Assembly (NCBI GenBank): GCA_934045075.1
Contig: OW203747.1
Span: 6,902,357 to 6,966,356, forward strand
From: Yponomeuta sedellus
Lineage: Eukaryota > Arthropoda > Insecta > Lepidoptera > Yponomeutidae
Length of the DNA stretch: 64,000 nt
Direction: 5' to 3'
Part shown: piece by piece, positions 1 to 10,817 of the stretch
How positions within the stretch are numbered: the stretch's first letter is position 1
How the letters are laid out: the number at the start of each line of letters is the position of its first letter
Translations under genes and position numbers: made by a program
The notes under the pieces: model-generated
Databases searched by the model: none
What the model was told of the DNA's origin: nothing
What the model saw: only the letters and a program-made list of their open reading frames with translations

Positions 1-116
1 TCTTACAATCATCCACCAACCCGGACTTGGCCCCCGTGGTGGAGTATGGCCTAACCTTCCTGCGATGCAGGAAGAGACCAGTGCCCCAGCAGTGGGGACA
101 TACAAGGGTTGATAAC
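1..116 (+). repeat. SINE family A (5S-like), 3' part
   Basis: 3' portion of the 5S-like SINE described at 47364-47712. It runs off the left edge of the window and ends in the family's terminal ACAAGGGTTGATA motif. Confidence 0.85.
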
Positions 117-127
117 GAGATATGATA

Positions 128-206
128 ACACTTCAGACACTAGGGTTCCCTTAAGATGTTTTCCTTCACAGTAAGCGGGTGGCATTGCTACTAAAACAAA
201 AAGTGG
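128..206 (-). repeat. SINE family E (tRNA-like) fragment
   Basis: Matches the middle of family E (see 10818-11100), including 'gatgttttccttcac'. The tRNA-like head is absent here. Confidence 0.6.
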
Positions 207-210
207 TTTC

Positions 211-351
211 TTGATGTCCTCTGTAACTTGAGGGACTTTTTGTACGGGGGACTTTTAGCCCTTCGTGTGCGTTATTCGATACAATTTATAAGAGATCTAT
301 ATCGACGGACAAAAAAGTACCCGTGGGATAGTCCCTCGTCTGCGCAGGCCT
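211..351. mobile_element. Fragment of Harbinger-like MITE
   Basis: Matches, in the opposite orientation, about 135 bp of the complete element at 49877-50252, and ends in the same CTGCGCAGGCCT terminus. The other end is missing. Confidence 0.65.
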
Positions 352-611
352 CTACGTTCCACGGACTACGTTCGAATACTCCATTACCCTTGTTTACAAC
401 GAAGCAACGCAAGTAGGCACCCCCGCCATCTATCACCTCCCAAGTTATAATAGAATTACATTTTAATCCCCAGTCGGCTTTGTAAGCCGAGTAATAAATG
501 TGTCAAAGAATCTATTTCGTTGGCTAATGGATTCGTAACAGCATTAGCTTTCTCCAGAAAAAAAAGTAGCCTCTGTAGCGACACAGAGGATTCACCTGAT
601 TTATTTGTTAA

Positions 612-718
612 GTCGCCTAAATACGTCCCACTGCAAGGTAGAGAGAAAGCATATTGGATTAATTACTACAGGCGCCCAACGTGGATTGGCAATTTCCATA
701 AATGAGGTAGGTGAACAC
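612..718 (-). repeat. SINE family E fragment
   Basis: Degenerate copy of the 'cgtcccactgcaaggta...gtggattggcaattt' segment of family E. Short and diverged. The rest of 352-737 shows nothing I recognise. Confidence 0.45.
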
Positions 719-737
719 CCACAGAACATAAAAAAAG

Positions 738-872
738 AACTGTTTTTATACGGATTTATGCTCGTTTATTACATTTTTGTCATCCGAGACCACGGCACAT
801 GAAAAAGTGCCGAAACGTCGGAAAATTGTAAAAATGTCATAAACGAGCATAAATCCATATAAAAACAGTTTT
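738..872. mobile_element. Foldback MITE with ~44-bp arms
   Basis: The arm starting AACTGTTTTTATACGG at 738 is mirrored by the arm ending near 872 with few mismatches. The centre holds a smaller hairpin, GGCAC...GTGCC, and the motif GCCGAAACGTCGG, which recurs in the MITEs at 41493-41777 and 43240-43363. No coding capacity. The target duplication is not clear. Confidence 0.7.
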
Positions 873-954
873 AATTATGTCTAGTGCTCGTGTTAACCTT
901 AGAAAATACTATAAAAAGAGAGTTCTCCTTTTTATAATGAGGAGAGTTCTCCTC

Positions 955-1137
955 CGTGAACACCTCTGGTTTTCTCACGATGTTTTCCTTCACCGTTAGT
1001 GAGTGGTATTGGTACTACAATTCCACAAATGTTCGTAACTAAGAAAACAAAGTCATTGGTACATGCCGGGCATCCACCCACGACCTCCACGACTGTGAGG
1101 CTGGCGTTTTACCGCTCCGGTACCACCGCCCTATGCA
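955..1137 (-). repeat. SINE family E (tRNA-like), near-complete 5' half
   Basis: Minus-strand sense: GGCGGTACCGGAGCGG head, box-B-like segment, then the family body 'catgtaccaatgactttgtt'. Derived from a tRNA-like Pol III promoter; several substitutions in box B. Confidence 0.6.
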
Positions 1138-1229
1138 CCCAATAGTATCCTAATTTAAATACCACGAATGTATTAATATTTATTTACTGTACGACTTGAG
1201 ATCGTATTTAAATTGCATTTGACGAATGA

Positions 1230-1617
1230 GATCAACCCTTTGTATACCCACTGCTGGGGCACACCGGTCTGGGGTGCTGCCGGTCATGGACCCGACCGTA
1301 CAGGTCGCTTCCTGCACCGCAGGAAGGTTAAGCCATACACCACCACGAGGGACAAGTCCGGGTTGATGGAGGATTGTAAGACATCGGCAGGCCTAACCGT
1401 TAGGAGTTATAGAGCCGCACATAAGGCATGGCTTTACGACTGTCATAACATGACAGCCGGCACCAAGGACTTAACTTACGAACATTACGAACACAGAAGT
1501 GCTCGGAAAAAACGCCAATAGCGGTAGTCACCCAAGAACGTGACCGCGCTTGTTGTTGCTTAGCTTCTCGATTGATTGATCCGTATCACTCGGTTCCACT
1601 AGGACACGAGCGCTTCG
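1230..1617 (-). repeat. SINE family A, full length, diverged
   Basis: Read on the minus strand it runs from GAAGCGCTCG through the 5S-like block to the terminal GGGTTGAT. It contains insertions relative to other copies (around 1265-1300), so it is an old copy. Confidence 0.8.
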
Positions 1618-2053
1618 AGGAACGTTTCGGAAAGGAAATCTTCGAGGATTTGAGGAATGTTTTCGAGAAATCGTGTTGTTATCAATAAAACACTTTAATG
1701 ATACCATTACTCTACTGGTCCCCTCCTACACTTCATAAACTTACAAAAAAGTCACAACCACATCGGGAACTGAATTTTCTGTCATTGCGATGAGAAAGTC
1801 TTGAGTTCCTATAGGCTGAAAACCCACTGAACTGTTAAAAGCTCCCCTTAAATAATCTTATTAAGTTAACGTGGCCTTCGCCAGATTTTCGCGCTAAGAA
1901 GACATAAGCGGGGAATGTTCCAGAAGATCTCTTGGGCAGAAATTAAGTGACATCTTCCCAACTGCCCTCGGGCGTCGGGGAGGTAGATACGCGCCCCACG
2001 GTCGACGCTCACCTAATTGGGGGCTCCACAATGACGTTACACAAAGCAGAGTA
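1618..2053. other. No recognised feature
   Basis: AT-rich sequence with no long open frame and no repeat that I can match elsewhere in the window. Confidence 0.5.
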
Positions 2054-2148
2054 CAGTCTGTTAGCTTTAAGTATTACACTCGTGTGCTTTCGGCGAAAAC
2101 CGAAGCCTACTCTAGAGCCCGAGGTATATTCTAAAAGCTAACAGACTG
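2054..2148. mobile_element. Small Tc1/mariner-like MITE, TA target
   Basis: 95-bp element bounded by CAGTCTGTTAGCTTT and its exact reverse complement, flanked by TA on both sides (2052-2053 and 2149-2150). CAGT ends with a TA duplication are typical of Tc1/mariner-derived MITEs. Confidence 0.7.
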
Positions 2149-2394
2149 TACCCGACATTACAAAACGGCGCTTAAGGGCCGTGTCGGCTATCATAGGCCG
2201 TTTCAGAATGTAGGCAACAACATTTTCTTAAAGCACTTCGGGTTGCCAACTAGCGCCACTAGTGAAAAAAAATCATTACTTTTAGTCCGGATCTACTTAC
2301 GGATGTTGTTATATCGTAAGAGTCCGACCAGGTTTCGCTCCGATTCGCAGAGCTTAATCATGGTGAGCAGATTAAGTTTTAGTTCAAAAACTTA

Positions 2395-2577
2395 TTACAC
2401 TTTTAAAAAACTATTTAGAGGCTAAAAATTCCACCCATGCCGGGATTCGAACCTGCAACCTCTGGCTATCCGTGCCAGCGCTCTTTCCAACTGAGCTAAT
2501 GGGCGACTCACCGGCATCGGTGAAATTTCGAACCTCTTTACAATACTCTCTGTATTTCGTACAGGCAGCGACATCTA
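2395..2577 (-). repeat. SINE family B (tRNA-like), monomer
   Basis: Minus-strand sense: tRNA-like head with box A TTAGCTCAGTTGG and box B GGTTCGAATCCCGG, then 'cctctaaata' and an A-rich end near 2400. See 5650-6256 for the family description. Confidence 0.85.
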
Positions 2578-2599
2578 ACTGAAGTATAATGAAGTTAGT

Positions 2600-2700
2600 G
2601 CATAAAAAAATGTAGTATAAACATACACACTCACAAACTTTCGCCTTTATAATATTAGTGTGATGTGATAGTGTGAAGTGTGATGTGATACACTTTATTG
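2600..2700 (+). repeat. Family D 3' end with GTGATGTGATA tail
   Basis: 'acaaactttcgcctttataa' followed by a TGTGATGTGATAG-type satellite tail. The same end occurs at 4521-4703, 5545-5637, 38640-38827 and 42405-42640. Very common in moth and butterfly genomes from memory. 2701-3068 shows nothing further. Confidence 0.65.
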
Positions 2701-3068
2701 ATAAACATATTTACATTTTACACGAAATTCATGAAATCACGTTAAATATCACATTGAATCGGTAAAATGTAAAGATTTTGATTTAAAAAGTGTTTATTTC
2801 GATATAGAGACGTATGAACATTGTTTAAGTACCTACCTAAACAAATGGACAATAGCGATATGCACTTCATTTTGTCAATTCGAAGTGTGTTAATTTGGAC
2901 GAACTAGTATTCACATAACTGCAGGCCATGAATCCTGAATCAAGGGCTTTTCCACCAGTTCAAAGTCGCTCAGCAAGCTATGGAGAGAGTTATGCTCGGA
3001 GTTTCGGACGAAGGATAGGATTCGCAACGAATGCATCCGACAGAGAACCAAAGTTATTAACATAGCTC

Positions 3069-3545
3069 AGAGATTTAAAAACCTATTTAGAGGCTAAAAA
3101 TTTCACCCATGCCGGGATTCGAACCCGCAACCTCTGGCTATCCGTGCCAGAGCTCTTCCAATTGAGCCAATGGGCGACTCACCGGCATCAGTGAAATTTC
3201 GAACCTCTTTACACTATTCTCTGTATTACGTACAGGCAGCGACATCTGGCTTAAGCAAATTGCATCACCTACAGCCCCGACTACCTACTTTGCAGTTAGG
3301 TTTTACATCGGAATGATATCACTGAACCCACATGATTATACTATTTTTTTTTTAATGCACTAACCCGTGCTAAGGACAAATTTAAAAACCTATTTAGAGG
3401 CTAAAAATTCCTCCCATGCCGGGATTCGAACCCGCGACGTCTGGCTATCCGTGCCAGCGCTCTTTCCAACTGAGCTAATGGGCGACTCACCGGCATCAGT
3501 GAAATTTCGAACCTCTTTACACTATTCTCTGTATTACGTACAGTT
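3069..3545 (-). repeat. SINE family B, head-to-tail dimer
   Basis: Two minus-strand tRNA-like heads about 308 bp apart. They are separated by the family tail (CACGGGTTAGTGCATT in sense) and spacer block C. The left unit carries the 'gagccaatgggcgac' variant shared with 32250-32774. Confidence 0.85.
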
Positions 3546-3760
3546 ATTATGTTTTTAATAACTAGTGTATTATGTTGTGTGGTTTTATGTTTTTGAGTAT
3601 TGTGTTATCAAATCAATATTTTTTCCTCTTTCTATACACATAACGACAAGCCATCAGAATCGTGAATAAGGACCTAGATTAGGCAGGATATTTCCAGTAT
3701 TAAGAACTAGAACGGTGCGCATAATGTACACCATTAAACATTTACAACCTAAAACCATGT

Positions 3761-3838
3761 CCCAGGCACTACAGCATCCGAGTGGTCCCTTCTAAGGTGC
3801 CACTGGCCGCAGTATAAATCATCTCATAACGCAGATGC
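3761..3838. mobile_element. Short foldback repeat P
   Basis: Imperfect inverted repeat with 'actacagc' and 'cactggccgc' halves. Related copies lie at 13621-13720 and 63164-63265, where the form CAGCGTCCAGTGG...CCGACGCTGTAG is clearer. Confidence 0.5.
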
Positions 3839-4254
3839 AAAGGCTGCAGTGTTTTGAAGTCGTTTTCATCTTTGGTTTAATTTATTCACACTTATTATTC
3901 AACAAATTTACCATCTGTCGTATGACCTTCGTAGCTTTATCCCTGCGGGCGGCGTACCACGAAAATTCCCAAGCACTGCCACGCAAAGGCTTTGCAATTA
4001 GTCCCATTATTACGGGAGAAACGCTACACTGGAAAACATATTACGCACAATATTCTGCGCCAAATTGCTTGGCGGGTAACACTAGACCTAACTTTAGCAT
4101 AGAAAAGGTTTTATCGCGAGAAGATCTGGCAATTAACCTGTTTTATTCATTAGACTCTTCTCTAGGGTAATATATTTTTAGCAGCGTAATAAAGAAACCG
4201 GCCGTCCAGGGTTGTGATTTGATGTGTGAAACATTGCAACATGAAAATCCGTTG
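3839..4254. other. Unassigned; contains a 111-codon open frame
   Basis: An open frame spans 3835-4170 (+). I recognise no family in it, the composition is not convincing, and no splice or promoter context supports it. 3546-3760 is likewise unrecognised. Confidence 0.4.
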
Positions 4255-4420
4255 TAAACATGATAGATAGATAGAGCACTTTATTGTACATAAAAATGGA
4301 AATTAAAAATGGAAATTACAGAGATATTTCCTAACCTCCGAATATAGACGGCGGCGTTATCACTAAAAGTGATCTCTTTCAGACAACCTTTGGATGGACG
4401 GGACTAATATGTTAGAGAAG
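4255..4420 (-). repeat. LINE family H 3' end
   Basis: Contains 'tttattgtaca' and the 'ggcg..ttatcactaaaagtgatctctttcagacaacctt' type segment, found at the 3' end of the LINE fragment at 36095-36690. 5' truncated. A second piece is at 4740-4805 and a third at 5400-5470. Confidence 0.65.
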
Positions 4421-4520
4421 GAAGGAAGTTATCAACAGATAATACAAAGAATTTAGAAAAATACAACTAATAATGAAAAAAATATAATAATAGAAAATTG
4501 GTTAAGCCATTTTTATGTAC

Positions 4521-4703
4521 AACTGTGCCCGGCGGCTATCGTTTTTCCCATGGGAATAAGATATTTTCCCGCAGTAAAATGCAGCCTATGTGTTAACCCA
4601 GGGTGTCAGCTAACTCCATACCAAATTTTATTTAAATCGCTCCAGCCGTTAAGACGTGAAGAAGTAACATACACATTCACAAACTTTCGCCTTTATAATG
4701 TGA
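4521..4703 (+). repeat. Family D copy
   Basis: 'ttttcccatgggaataagat', 'gggtgtcagctaactccata', 'ccagccgttaagacgtgaag' and the 'ctttcgcctttataa' end. Same order as at 42405-42640 and 38640-38827. Confidence 0.7.
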
Positions 4704-4739
4704 TGCCGAAGCCGAAACGGTAGCTCGGCGGTAGCCTGG

Positions 4740-4805
4740 TGGATAGATAGAGATAGAGAACACTTTATTGTACATAAAAATGGAAATTACACAGATATTT
4801 CTTAA
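4740..4805 (-). repeat. LINE family H fragment
   Basis: 'gataga...gaacactttattgtacata...gaaattacacagatatttc', a very short 3' terminal piece of family H. Confidence 0.5.
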
Positions 4806-5379
4806 CCTAATCATCATATTTCCTGGCAGGGTCGCCATGAAATATGATGATCTTGGGTCGTGGGTTTGAAGGGGTTGCTTGATGCTATGCTCGTGAACGA
4901 GTGCTGTTCGTGTGTCTGGCCGCAGCACTTATGTTTTCCCCTATTATTGTGAGACATTTGACTAATGCTTTGGCATTTAGGGTTGTTAATGGCAATCATG
5001 AAATCTTATTTATTAGGTTTACATATGGCAACTGATGTATTTGGTTTTAAGATGATTTGAGAAAAGATGGTCAGAATGGAGTTTTTTTTTTCCGCTGCCT
5101 TTTTCTCCACTACAATACGGCCCGAAGGCGGCGGCTTACACTTAACATTGTACATTGACATTCAGCAAACAGAATGTAAATTCTTTACGTTGAAATAAAA
5201 TTATTTGAATTTTTAATTTGAATTTGATGTTCAATGCAGCTTTAAGTTAACATGTTCATTTGTTAACCTCCGGATATGAAGTGAACAGGGTAATAATCTA
5301 ACAAGGTATTTTAAATAAAACTTATTACTAAACACTACGAATATGTGTCGCACAAACACTACTGTGTACGTCTAATACA
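4806..5379. other. Mostly unrecognised; family N piece at 5090-5190
   Basis: 5090-5190 shares 'tttttctccactaca..acgg' and 'cattcagcaaacagaatg' with 20788-20852 and 40803-40852 (family N). Nothing else is recognised. Confidence 0.45.
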
Positions 5380-5544
5380 TTGACATCGTTTACGTTGATG
5401 TCACCATACTTCAAGAGTACAAACGGCGGCCTTATCGCTAAAAGTGATCTCTTCCAGACAAACTTGTGGTGTGGACTAGTGTCGCCGCTGGTTTATAATC
5501 ATCATTATCACCGCCGGTGTCCACCCACTGCTGGACACAGGCCT

Positions 5545-5637
5545 CTCCCATTACACTCACAAACTTACGCCTTTAAAATATAAGTGTGATGTGATAGTGT
5601 GATGTGATAGTGTGAAGTGTGATGTGATATAATAAAG
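5545..5637 (+). repeat. Family D 3' end with expanded GTGATGTGATA tail
   Basis: 'cactcacaaacttacgcctt' followed by four TGTGATGTGATA-like units; it directly abuts the family B insertion at 5650. A family H piece lies just upstream at 5400-5470. Confidence 0.6.
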
Positions 5638-5649
5638 TGTTCTCTATCT

Positions 5650-6256
5650 GTACGTAATACAGAGAATATTGTAAAGGGGTTCGAAATTTCACTCATGCCG
5701 GTGAGTCGCCCATTAGCTCAGTTGGAGAGAGCGCTGGCACGGGTAGCCAGAGGTCGCGGGTTCGAATCCCGGCATGGGTGGAATTTTCTGCCTCTAAATA
5801 GGTTTTTAAAATTGCTCTTAGCACGGGTTAGTGCATTAAAAATAAAAATAGTATAATCATGTGGGTACAGCGATATCATTGCGATGTAAAAACCTAACTG
5901 CAAAGTAGGTAGTCGGGGCTGTAAGTGATGCAATCTACTTCAGCCAGATGTCGCTGCCTGTACGTAATACAGAGGATATTGTAAAGAGGTTCGAAATGTC
6001 ACTGATGCCGGCGGGTCGCCCATTAGCTCAGTTGGAAAGAGCGCTGGCACGGATAGCCAGAGGTCATCATCATCATTTCATTATCAACCCTTGTATGTCC
6101 CCACTGCTGTGGCACGGATCTCTTCTTGCATCGCAGGAAAATTAAGCCATACTCCACCACGGAGGCCAAGTCCGGGTTGTTCAAGCCAAGCCAGAGGTCG
6201 CGGGTTCGAATCCCGGCATGGGTGGAATTTTTAGCCTCTAAATAGGTTTTTAAAAT
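5650..6256 (+). mobile_element. SINE family B dimer with 12-bp target duplication
   Basis: Reference copy. TGTTCTCTATCT at 5638-5649 is repeated at 6257-6268. Each unit has a tRNA-like head: acceptor CGCCCAT/ATGGGTG, D-arm TAGCTCAGTTGG, anticodon stem CTGGC/GCCAG and T-arm GGGTTCGAATCCC. Then come 'cctctaaataggtttttaaa', a tail with CACGGGTTAGTGCATT, and spacer block C. The second head starts 310 bp after the first. The acceptor, D and T arms resemble remembered insect tRNA-Ile (inference). The anticodon loop reads ACGGATA with C at position 33, so this is not a functional tRNA. Duplicated flanks show the dimer integrated as one RNA copy. The second unit is interrupted by a family A SINE (6066-6188). 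Confidence 0.9.
6066..6188 (-). mobile_element. 5'-truncated SINE family A nested in family B
   Basis: The 11-bp duplication AGCCAGAGGTC (6055-6065 and 6189-6199) brackets about 123 bp of family A 3' end, including its CATCATCAT-type tail. The insertion lies between the anticodon stem and T-arm of the family B head, so A inserted after B here. Confidence 0.9.
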
Positions 6257-6336
6257 TGTTCTCTATCTAACTAAATATCATTTTCATCGGTCTTAGAAAT
6301 GGTCGTAGACTAATTAATATGGCATAACAACGTTGA

Positions 6337-6545
6337 CTTGCACTTGTGAACTTGAGGATGCCTCGTGTCAGAGACGAAACGCGTCGCGTATTTTCTCACA
6401 CAAGTATTGGTGTCGGTGATGGTGTGTTCGTGTCTTGCTTCTGCTTGAAAACGTGGGAGGGAGGGCGGTGCATTAACTAACCGCATGTTGCTTGATTTTT
6501 GGCGGAATTTAGAGTAATTTTCACATTTTAAAGCTATTTACACGT
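6337..6545. mobile_element. MITE family L, half element
   Basis: Contains CGAAACGCGTCGCG, 'tgtgttcgtgtcttgcttc', 'gggagggagggcggtgcatt' and 'ggcggaatttag'. It equals one arm of the foldback at 62163-62518 and matches 28646-28857. Confidence 0.7.
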
Positions 6546-6594
6546 TTATTTTATAACTAGGATATTAAAATTTTAATTCAGTGAGAACAAGGAC

Positions 6595-6760
6595 GGGCTG
6601 GAAATCAGCGCTGTGATGATGCATGCACTCACAGCACCTAGCTGAGCCCTATCCTTTTTATCACAATTATTGTCACTATTTTTCCATAGTATTCATGTGT
6701 TCTCTAATCTGTGTGTGATAAATAAACATTTTTCAATTTCAATTTCAAAATGGCTTTTTG
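6595..6760. repeat. Dispersed repeat ('aaatcagcgctg...gctgagcccta')
   Basis: 'ctggaaatcagcgctgtg' and 'cctagctgagccctat' followed by an AATAAA-like end at about 6718-6726. Distantly related pieces are at 13311-13380 and 63656-63720. Confidence 0.45.
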
Positions 6761-6797
6761 GCGCTGCTTTGACATATAGTGTATAACTGTAGCCTTA

Positions 6798-6946
6798 GGC
6801 TCTTACTAATAAACACCGTAAAGCCGTATAGTTACACAGTGTTTTGTTCACGTCATTTGAATGTAATTTTCAGTTGGAAGAAAAGAGACAAAACACTGCA
6901 TAGTTATACAATACTTACACCAAGTTTATTAGTAAGGCTGTTAGAG
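6798..6946. mobile_element. Foldback MITE
   Basis: 'cttactaataaac' and 'acacagtgttttgt' on the left are mirrored by 'acaaaacactg' and 'gtttattagtaag' on the right. Imperfect arms of about 50 bp. Confidence 0.6.
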
Positions 6947-7085
6947 TTTTGTTTCTTTCGCACTTGTACGTTTCTTCTGCTTTTATTTCATACCTGCGTT
7001 GTTATGATAATTATGTGTGTCTATGTCATTAAATAAATGTTTTTCTCCTTCTTCTTAATACGTACGACAAAAGTGGTAATAACAA

Positions 7086-7887
7086 AACTCCAATTGACTA
7101 CATTTAATATTTTACAACGCGCAAAACTAAAAATACCCTTTCTTAATTTTGCTATCTTGATTACGAAAAAAATATTTAGAACTTTTATTATTGCATAATT
7201 TTAGAGAAAATAAAGTCGAAAATGACGTCACACATATTATTATTATTATTAAATTCTTTATTGTACCTGTAAAGATTGTACAATTGGCGGGCTTAATACT
7301 AAATAGTATTTTATTCTAGCCAACCAACAGGTGACGTGGAGAAGATGGGGGTAGTCACAAACGGTGAGGTGATATTTTATTGTCAAATATCTTTTTTAAA
7401 ATTAAACTATGTATTAATATGAACAATAATTATAAACATATACAAATATAACAATTAAGCACATATATAAAGATGAATAGATAGACTTCATAAACATATA
7501 AATAGACTTCATAATACTTATATTTTTACATACTTACATACAGTAGAATGAGGAGGTACCGTTGCCTAATATTAAAAATTACATGACAGATGTCATGTAA
7601 TTTTCAATATCATTCAAATGTAATGTCGGAGAAATTACTATTCCTTTCCTTAATTCCAATGGTTTTTATAAAGGCGGCAAGGGTGTTAGTAGTATTAAGC
7701 CGTATGTGTGACGTCATTTGGCGGTTACGTCCTTTTAGAACAAGGCGAAATTCAAACAGAAAATTACGAATGAAAATCATCGAATTTCCGAAAATAAAAC
7801 AATATGGATCGTTTTATTTCGTATCTGGCTTCCTTTAAGACAGTAAAAATACGTATGCTAAAAAATTGAAATGTTGTCAATTGGAGT
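7086..7887. mobile_element. MITE family J, interrupted by LINE H
   Basis: Ends carry ACTCCAATTGAC in inverted orientation. The right ~330 bp is nearly the same as 48385-48708, including a GACGTCACAC element and the palindrome ATTACATGACAGATGTCATG. About 7235-7547 is inserted DNA with a family H 3' end (minus), because the copy at 48290-48708 reads straight through this point. Confidence 0.65.
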
Positions 7888-8496
7888 GTATCAAGAGCGC
7901 AATTTGAAAATAACCTATTGTTTAGTTGCGTTGCGTGGGCACCAGGGAAAATGTGAACATTTTATTGTCCACACAACTAGGTAATGGCCAATTAGCACTG
8001 ACACACGCCACTCTGGTGCGTGCTATGCATATTTAATCTATACGTATACAACGTATTGGGTAGGACTTCTATCTAAGCAAACAATTAATAAAATCTCGTT
8101 TTAATACGACAAAAACTGGACAAGTGCGTGTCCGCCAACGCGTTGTCGGGTTCCTCATTAATTGACCTTCGCAATATGCGTACTTCGAAGTACAGGTTTA
8201 TGTTGACATAAGAATTTTATATCAACAGCGAAAAACTGCAGGCAGATACTGGATGCGGCAAGCTGAAGACAGCTCCGCTCATTAGGGGAGGGCTATTTCT
8301 AGCAGTAGACTACATAATATATCCTGAAGAAGAAGAAATTTTTTATGGGATTTAGGGGAGGGGCACCTTACGAAAACTGCTGACGCTGCAACCGCGGACC
8401 GAACGACGTAGCGTGGGCAGGCCCCCCACCAGCTGATAGACCTCATGGATTCTGTTAGTGCATTACAAATAAATGGCGTGTTTTTGTATAGCAATT
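7888..8496. other. No recognised feature
   Basis: No long frame, no repeat I can match. Confidence 0.45.
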
Positions 8497-8725
8497 ACAA
8501 CCCTGTTGTCCCCACTGCTGGGGCACGGGTCTCTTCCTGCACTGCAGGAAGGTTAGGCCATACTCCACCACGGGGGCAAGTCCGGCTTGGCGGAGAATTG
8601 TGAGACAGTAGCTGGCCTTACTGTCAGAAGTTATCGAGCCGCCTATAAGGCCTCTGCATGGCTTAACGACTGCCATTACAATAAAGCCGGCACCAACGGC
8701 TTAAAGTGCCTTACGAAGCATGGAA
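8497..8725 (-). repeat. SINE family A, 5' truncated
   Basis: 3' two thirds of family A in minus-strand sense, from about the 'cttcgtaaggcac' region to the GGGTTG end. The 5S-like block is missing. Confidence 0.8.
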
Positions 8726-9704
8726 ACATTGTCATTGTACTACAATGCATTAACAGAATTTAGGGCCTGGTAACTGGATGTGGACGGCCCAAGACCCTGT
8801 AGCTTGGAAAACTGTCCTGCAGTGGGCGACAAATAGCTGGTGATGATGACACGGTCACAACACTCGCAATGCAGTTGACCGCTATACCTAATTATACGTG
8901 CAATGGCAGAGGAGGCGCTAGTACGCAGTACACGTGATTGCATGGACGCATTATTTTACATGTTTAATAGCTAGGGCTGATTCATTTCATTGTTCACTAT
9001 TTATGGTCTATATCAGCACCACAGGGGCGAGTCTAGTTAATGTTGTTCAAATTTGTTCAACTGAGCAGCGATTCCTAAGCTGGCTTGCGCGGAACCCAAG
9101 AATTTCGTGATAAAGTCACGCGGTTTCAGGAAAAACATTTGTTACTGCATCATTGTATTCTTTTGTCTATATTATTATCAGAGTTTTCTTCGATACCAAT
9201 ATCAGCCCTTGTATGCAGCCATTGCTGGGGTACGGGTCTCTTCCTGCGTCGATTTTTATCTCGTAAACTTATTTTAAATCTGTGGGAAAACAGCTCGCAG
9301 TGTCATGGCGTCGAATCTGACGTCACGCCCAGGTAAACACACATCGTTATCACTAGTAGTCACAAAGCATGGGTCAAGTTTACCAATGTTAACCTAAGCG
9401 TGAAGTCATGCGGTGACTGGTGTTTCAGTCAAAATGGCTGAAAGCCAAATTTGTTGCAAATATTGGTAATCTCTTTTCTTATTTAAAACTAAATCTTTTT
9501 TTTTTTGAACTAAAACTTTTGTAAGCACAACACATTGTAGACTTTTAGTCCGGATCTACTTACGGGTGTTGTTTTATCGGAAAAGTAAATCAGTGTTTTA
9601 AATCCTTTTAATAGGTATGTACTTTCTCCTCATATCGTAAATCTGATTATTTGGTACTGTCGTCACGCTTATTCGTCCGAAACGGCTTCACCTATACTTA
9701 TGAC
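8726..9704. other. Unrecognised except a 50-bp family A scrap
   Basis: 9198-9250 (minus) is a short 3' scrap of family A ('agcccttgtatgcagcc'). The rest has no feature I can support. Confidence 0.45.
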
Positions 9705-10060
9705 TAGCTTTTGCCCGCGACTTCGTCCGCGTGGACTTTTTTTGCAACCCCGTTCACTCCTTTAAGGGTTAAATTTAGAAAAACGGCGAAACACGCGTTC
9801 AATCAATTGTATTGAAGAGCATTTATTTTAAGTTTCAAGAAAATTAGACAACATTCTTTATAACTCTCATACAAATATTGGCAACCCTTTGCGCCCCCTC
9901 AAGGGTTGAATTTCAAAAAAATCCGGTCTTATTCCTTACCTACATTTTATATAGACCCTGCGTGCGAAATTTCAGCTTCCTAGGTCCAACGGCTTGGGCT
10001 GGGCGTTGATGAGTGAGTCAGTCAGTCAGGACTTTGAATTTTATTTATATACTCGTAGAT
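9705..10060 (+). repeat. Dispersed family D2 copy
   Basis: 'tttgcccgcgacttcgtcc' through 'cttgggctgggcgttgatga' and GAGTCAGTCAGTCAGGACTT to an A/T-rich tail. The partner copy is at 24405-24775. 10061-10379 has nothing recognisable. Confidence 0.75.
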
Positions 10061-10379
10061 GTTTTTAGGATAGGTCTGAAAATAAGTCGTAAGCTTATTT
10101 ATAAGGATAACGTCTACCGGATCAGATAGTTTTAGTTTTTTTACAAAACTTTAACGTCCAACAAGCTAGATATCGAAGAAAGACACTTCATCGAGCGTAG
10201 GTACCTAATCAACTGAAAAACTAGTCTGAAGTATCGCGTTTCTTGTAGTTTTTTATATTATTTTTCTAGAGGACTCTGGAGATAAACTTGTGCTACAAGT
10301 GGCGGTGCTTGCTTTATCTAATGAATATTCACTGCAAATAAGTTTAAACTTCTGAACCTCTTTAATATGTATTTATTTC

Positions 10380-10740
10380 GATATCAACCCTTGTACGTCC
10401 CCACTGCTGGGGCACGAGTCTCTTCCGGCATCGCTGGATGGTTAGGCCATACTTTACCACGGGGGCCACATCCGGGTTGGTGGAGGATTGTAAGACAATG
10501 ACGGGCCTTACTGTCAGAAGTTATCAAGCCGCCCATAAAGCCTCTGACATGGCTTAACGACTGCCATTACATGACAACCGGCACCAACGGCTTAGCGTGC
10601 TTTGCGAAGCACGGAAGCGCTCGAAAAAAATGCCACTAGCGGTAGTCACGGGACGGTCACCGCAGAATCGGGCCTGTTGTTGCTTAACTCAAGTGATTGA
10701 TTCCTCCAATCACTCAGTACGACTAGGCCACGAGCGCTTC
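10380..10740 (-). repeat. SINE family A, full length
   Basis: Minus-strand sense from GAAGCGCTCG to GGGTTGATAT, about 361 bp. A/T-rich flanks prevent a firm duplication call. Confidence 0.85.
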
Positions 10741-10817
10741 ATTGCCACTTTATTTATTTACTGATACTTTCATTGTAATTAAATATGAAATATTATAACA
10801 TACATATGTATGCTTAT

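Noticed and set aside
3835..4170. 111-codon open frame (plus strand)
   Set aside because: No family recognised, begins within a foldback repeat, no promoter or splice support.
6001..6230. Functional tRNA gene
   Set aside because: The cloverleaf is recognisable but the anticodon loop has C at position 33, copies are dispersed with target duplications, and this one is interrupted by a SINE.
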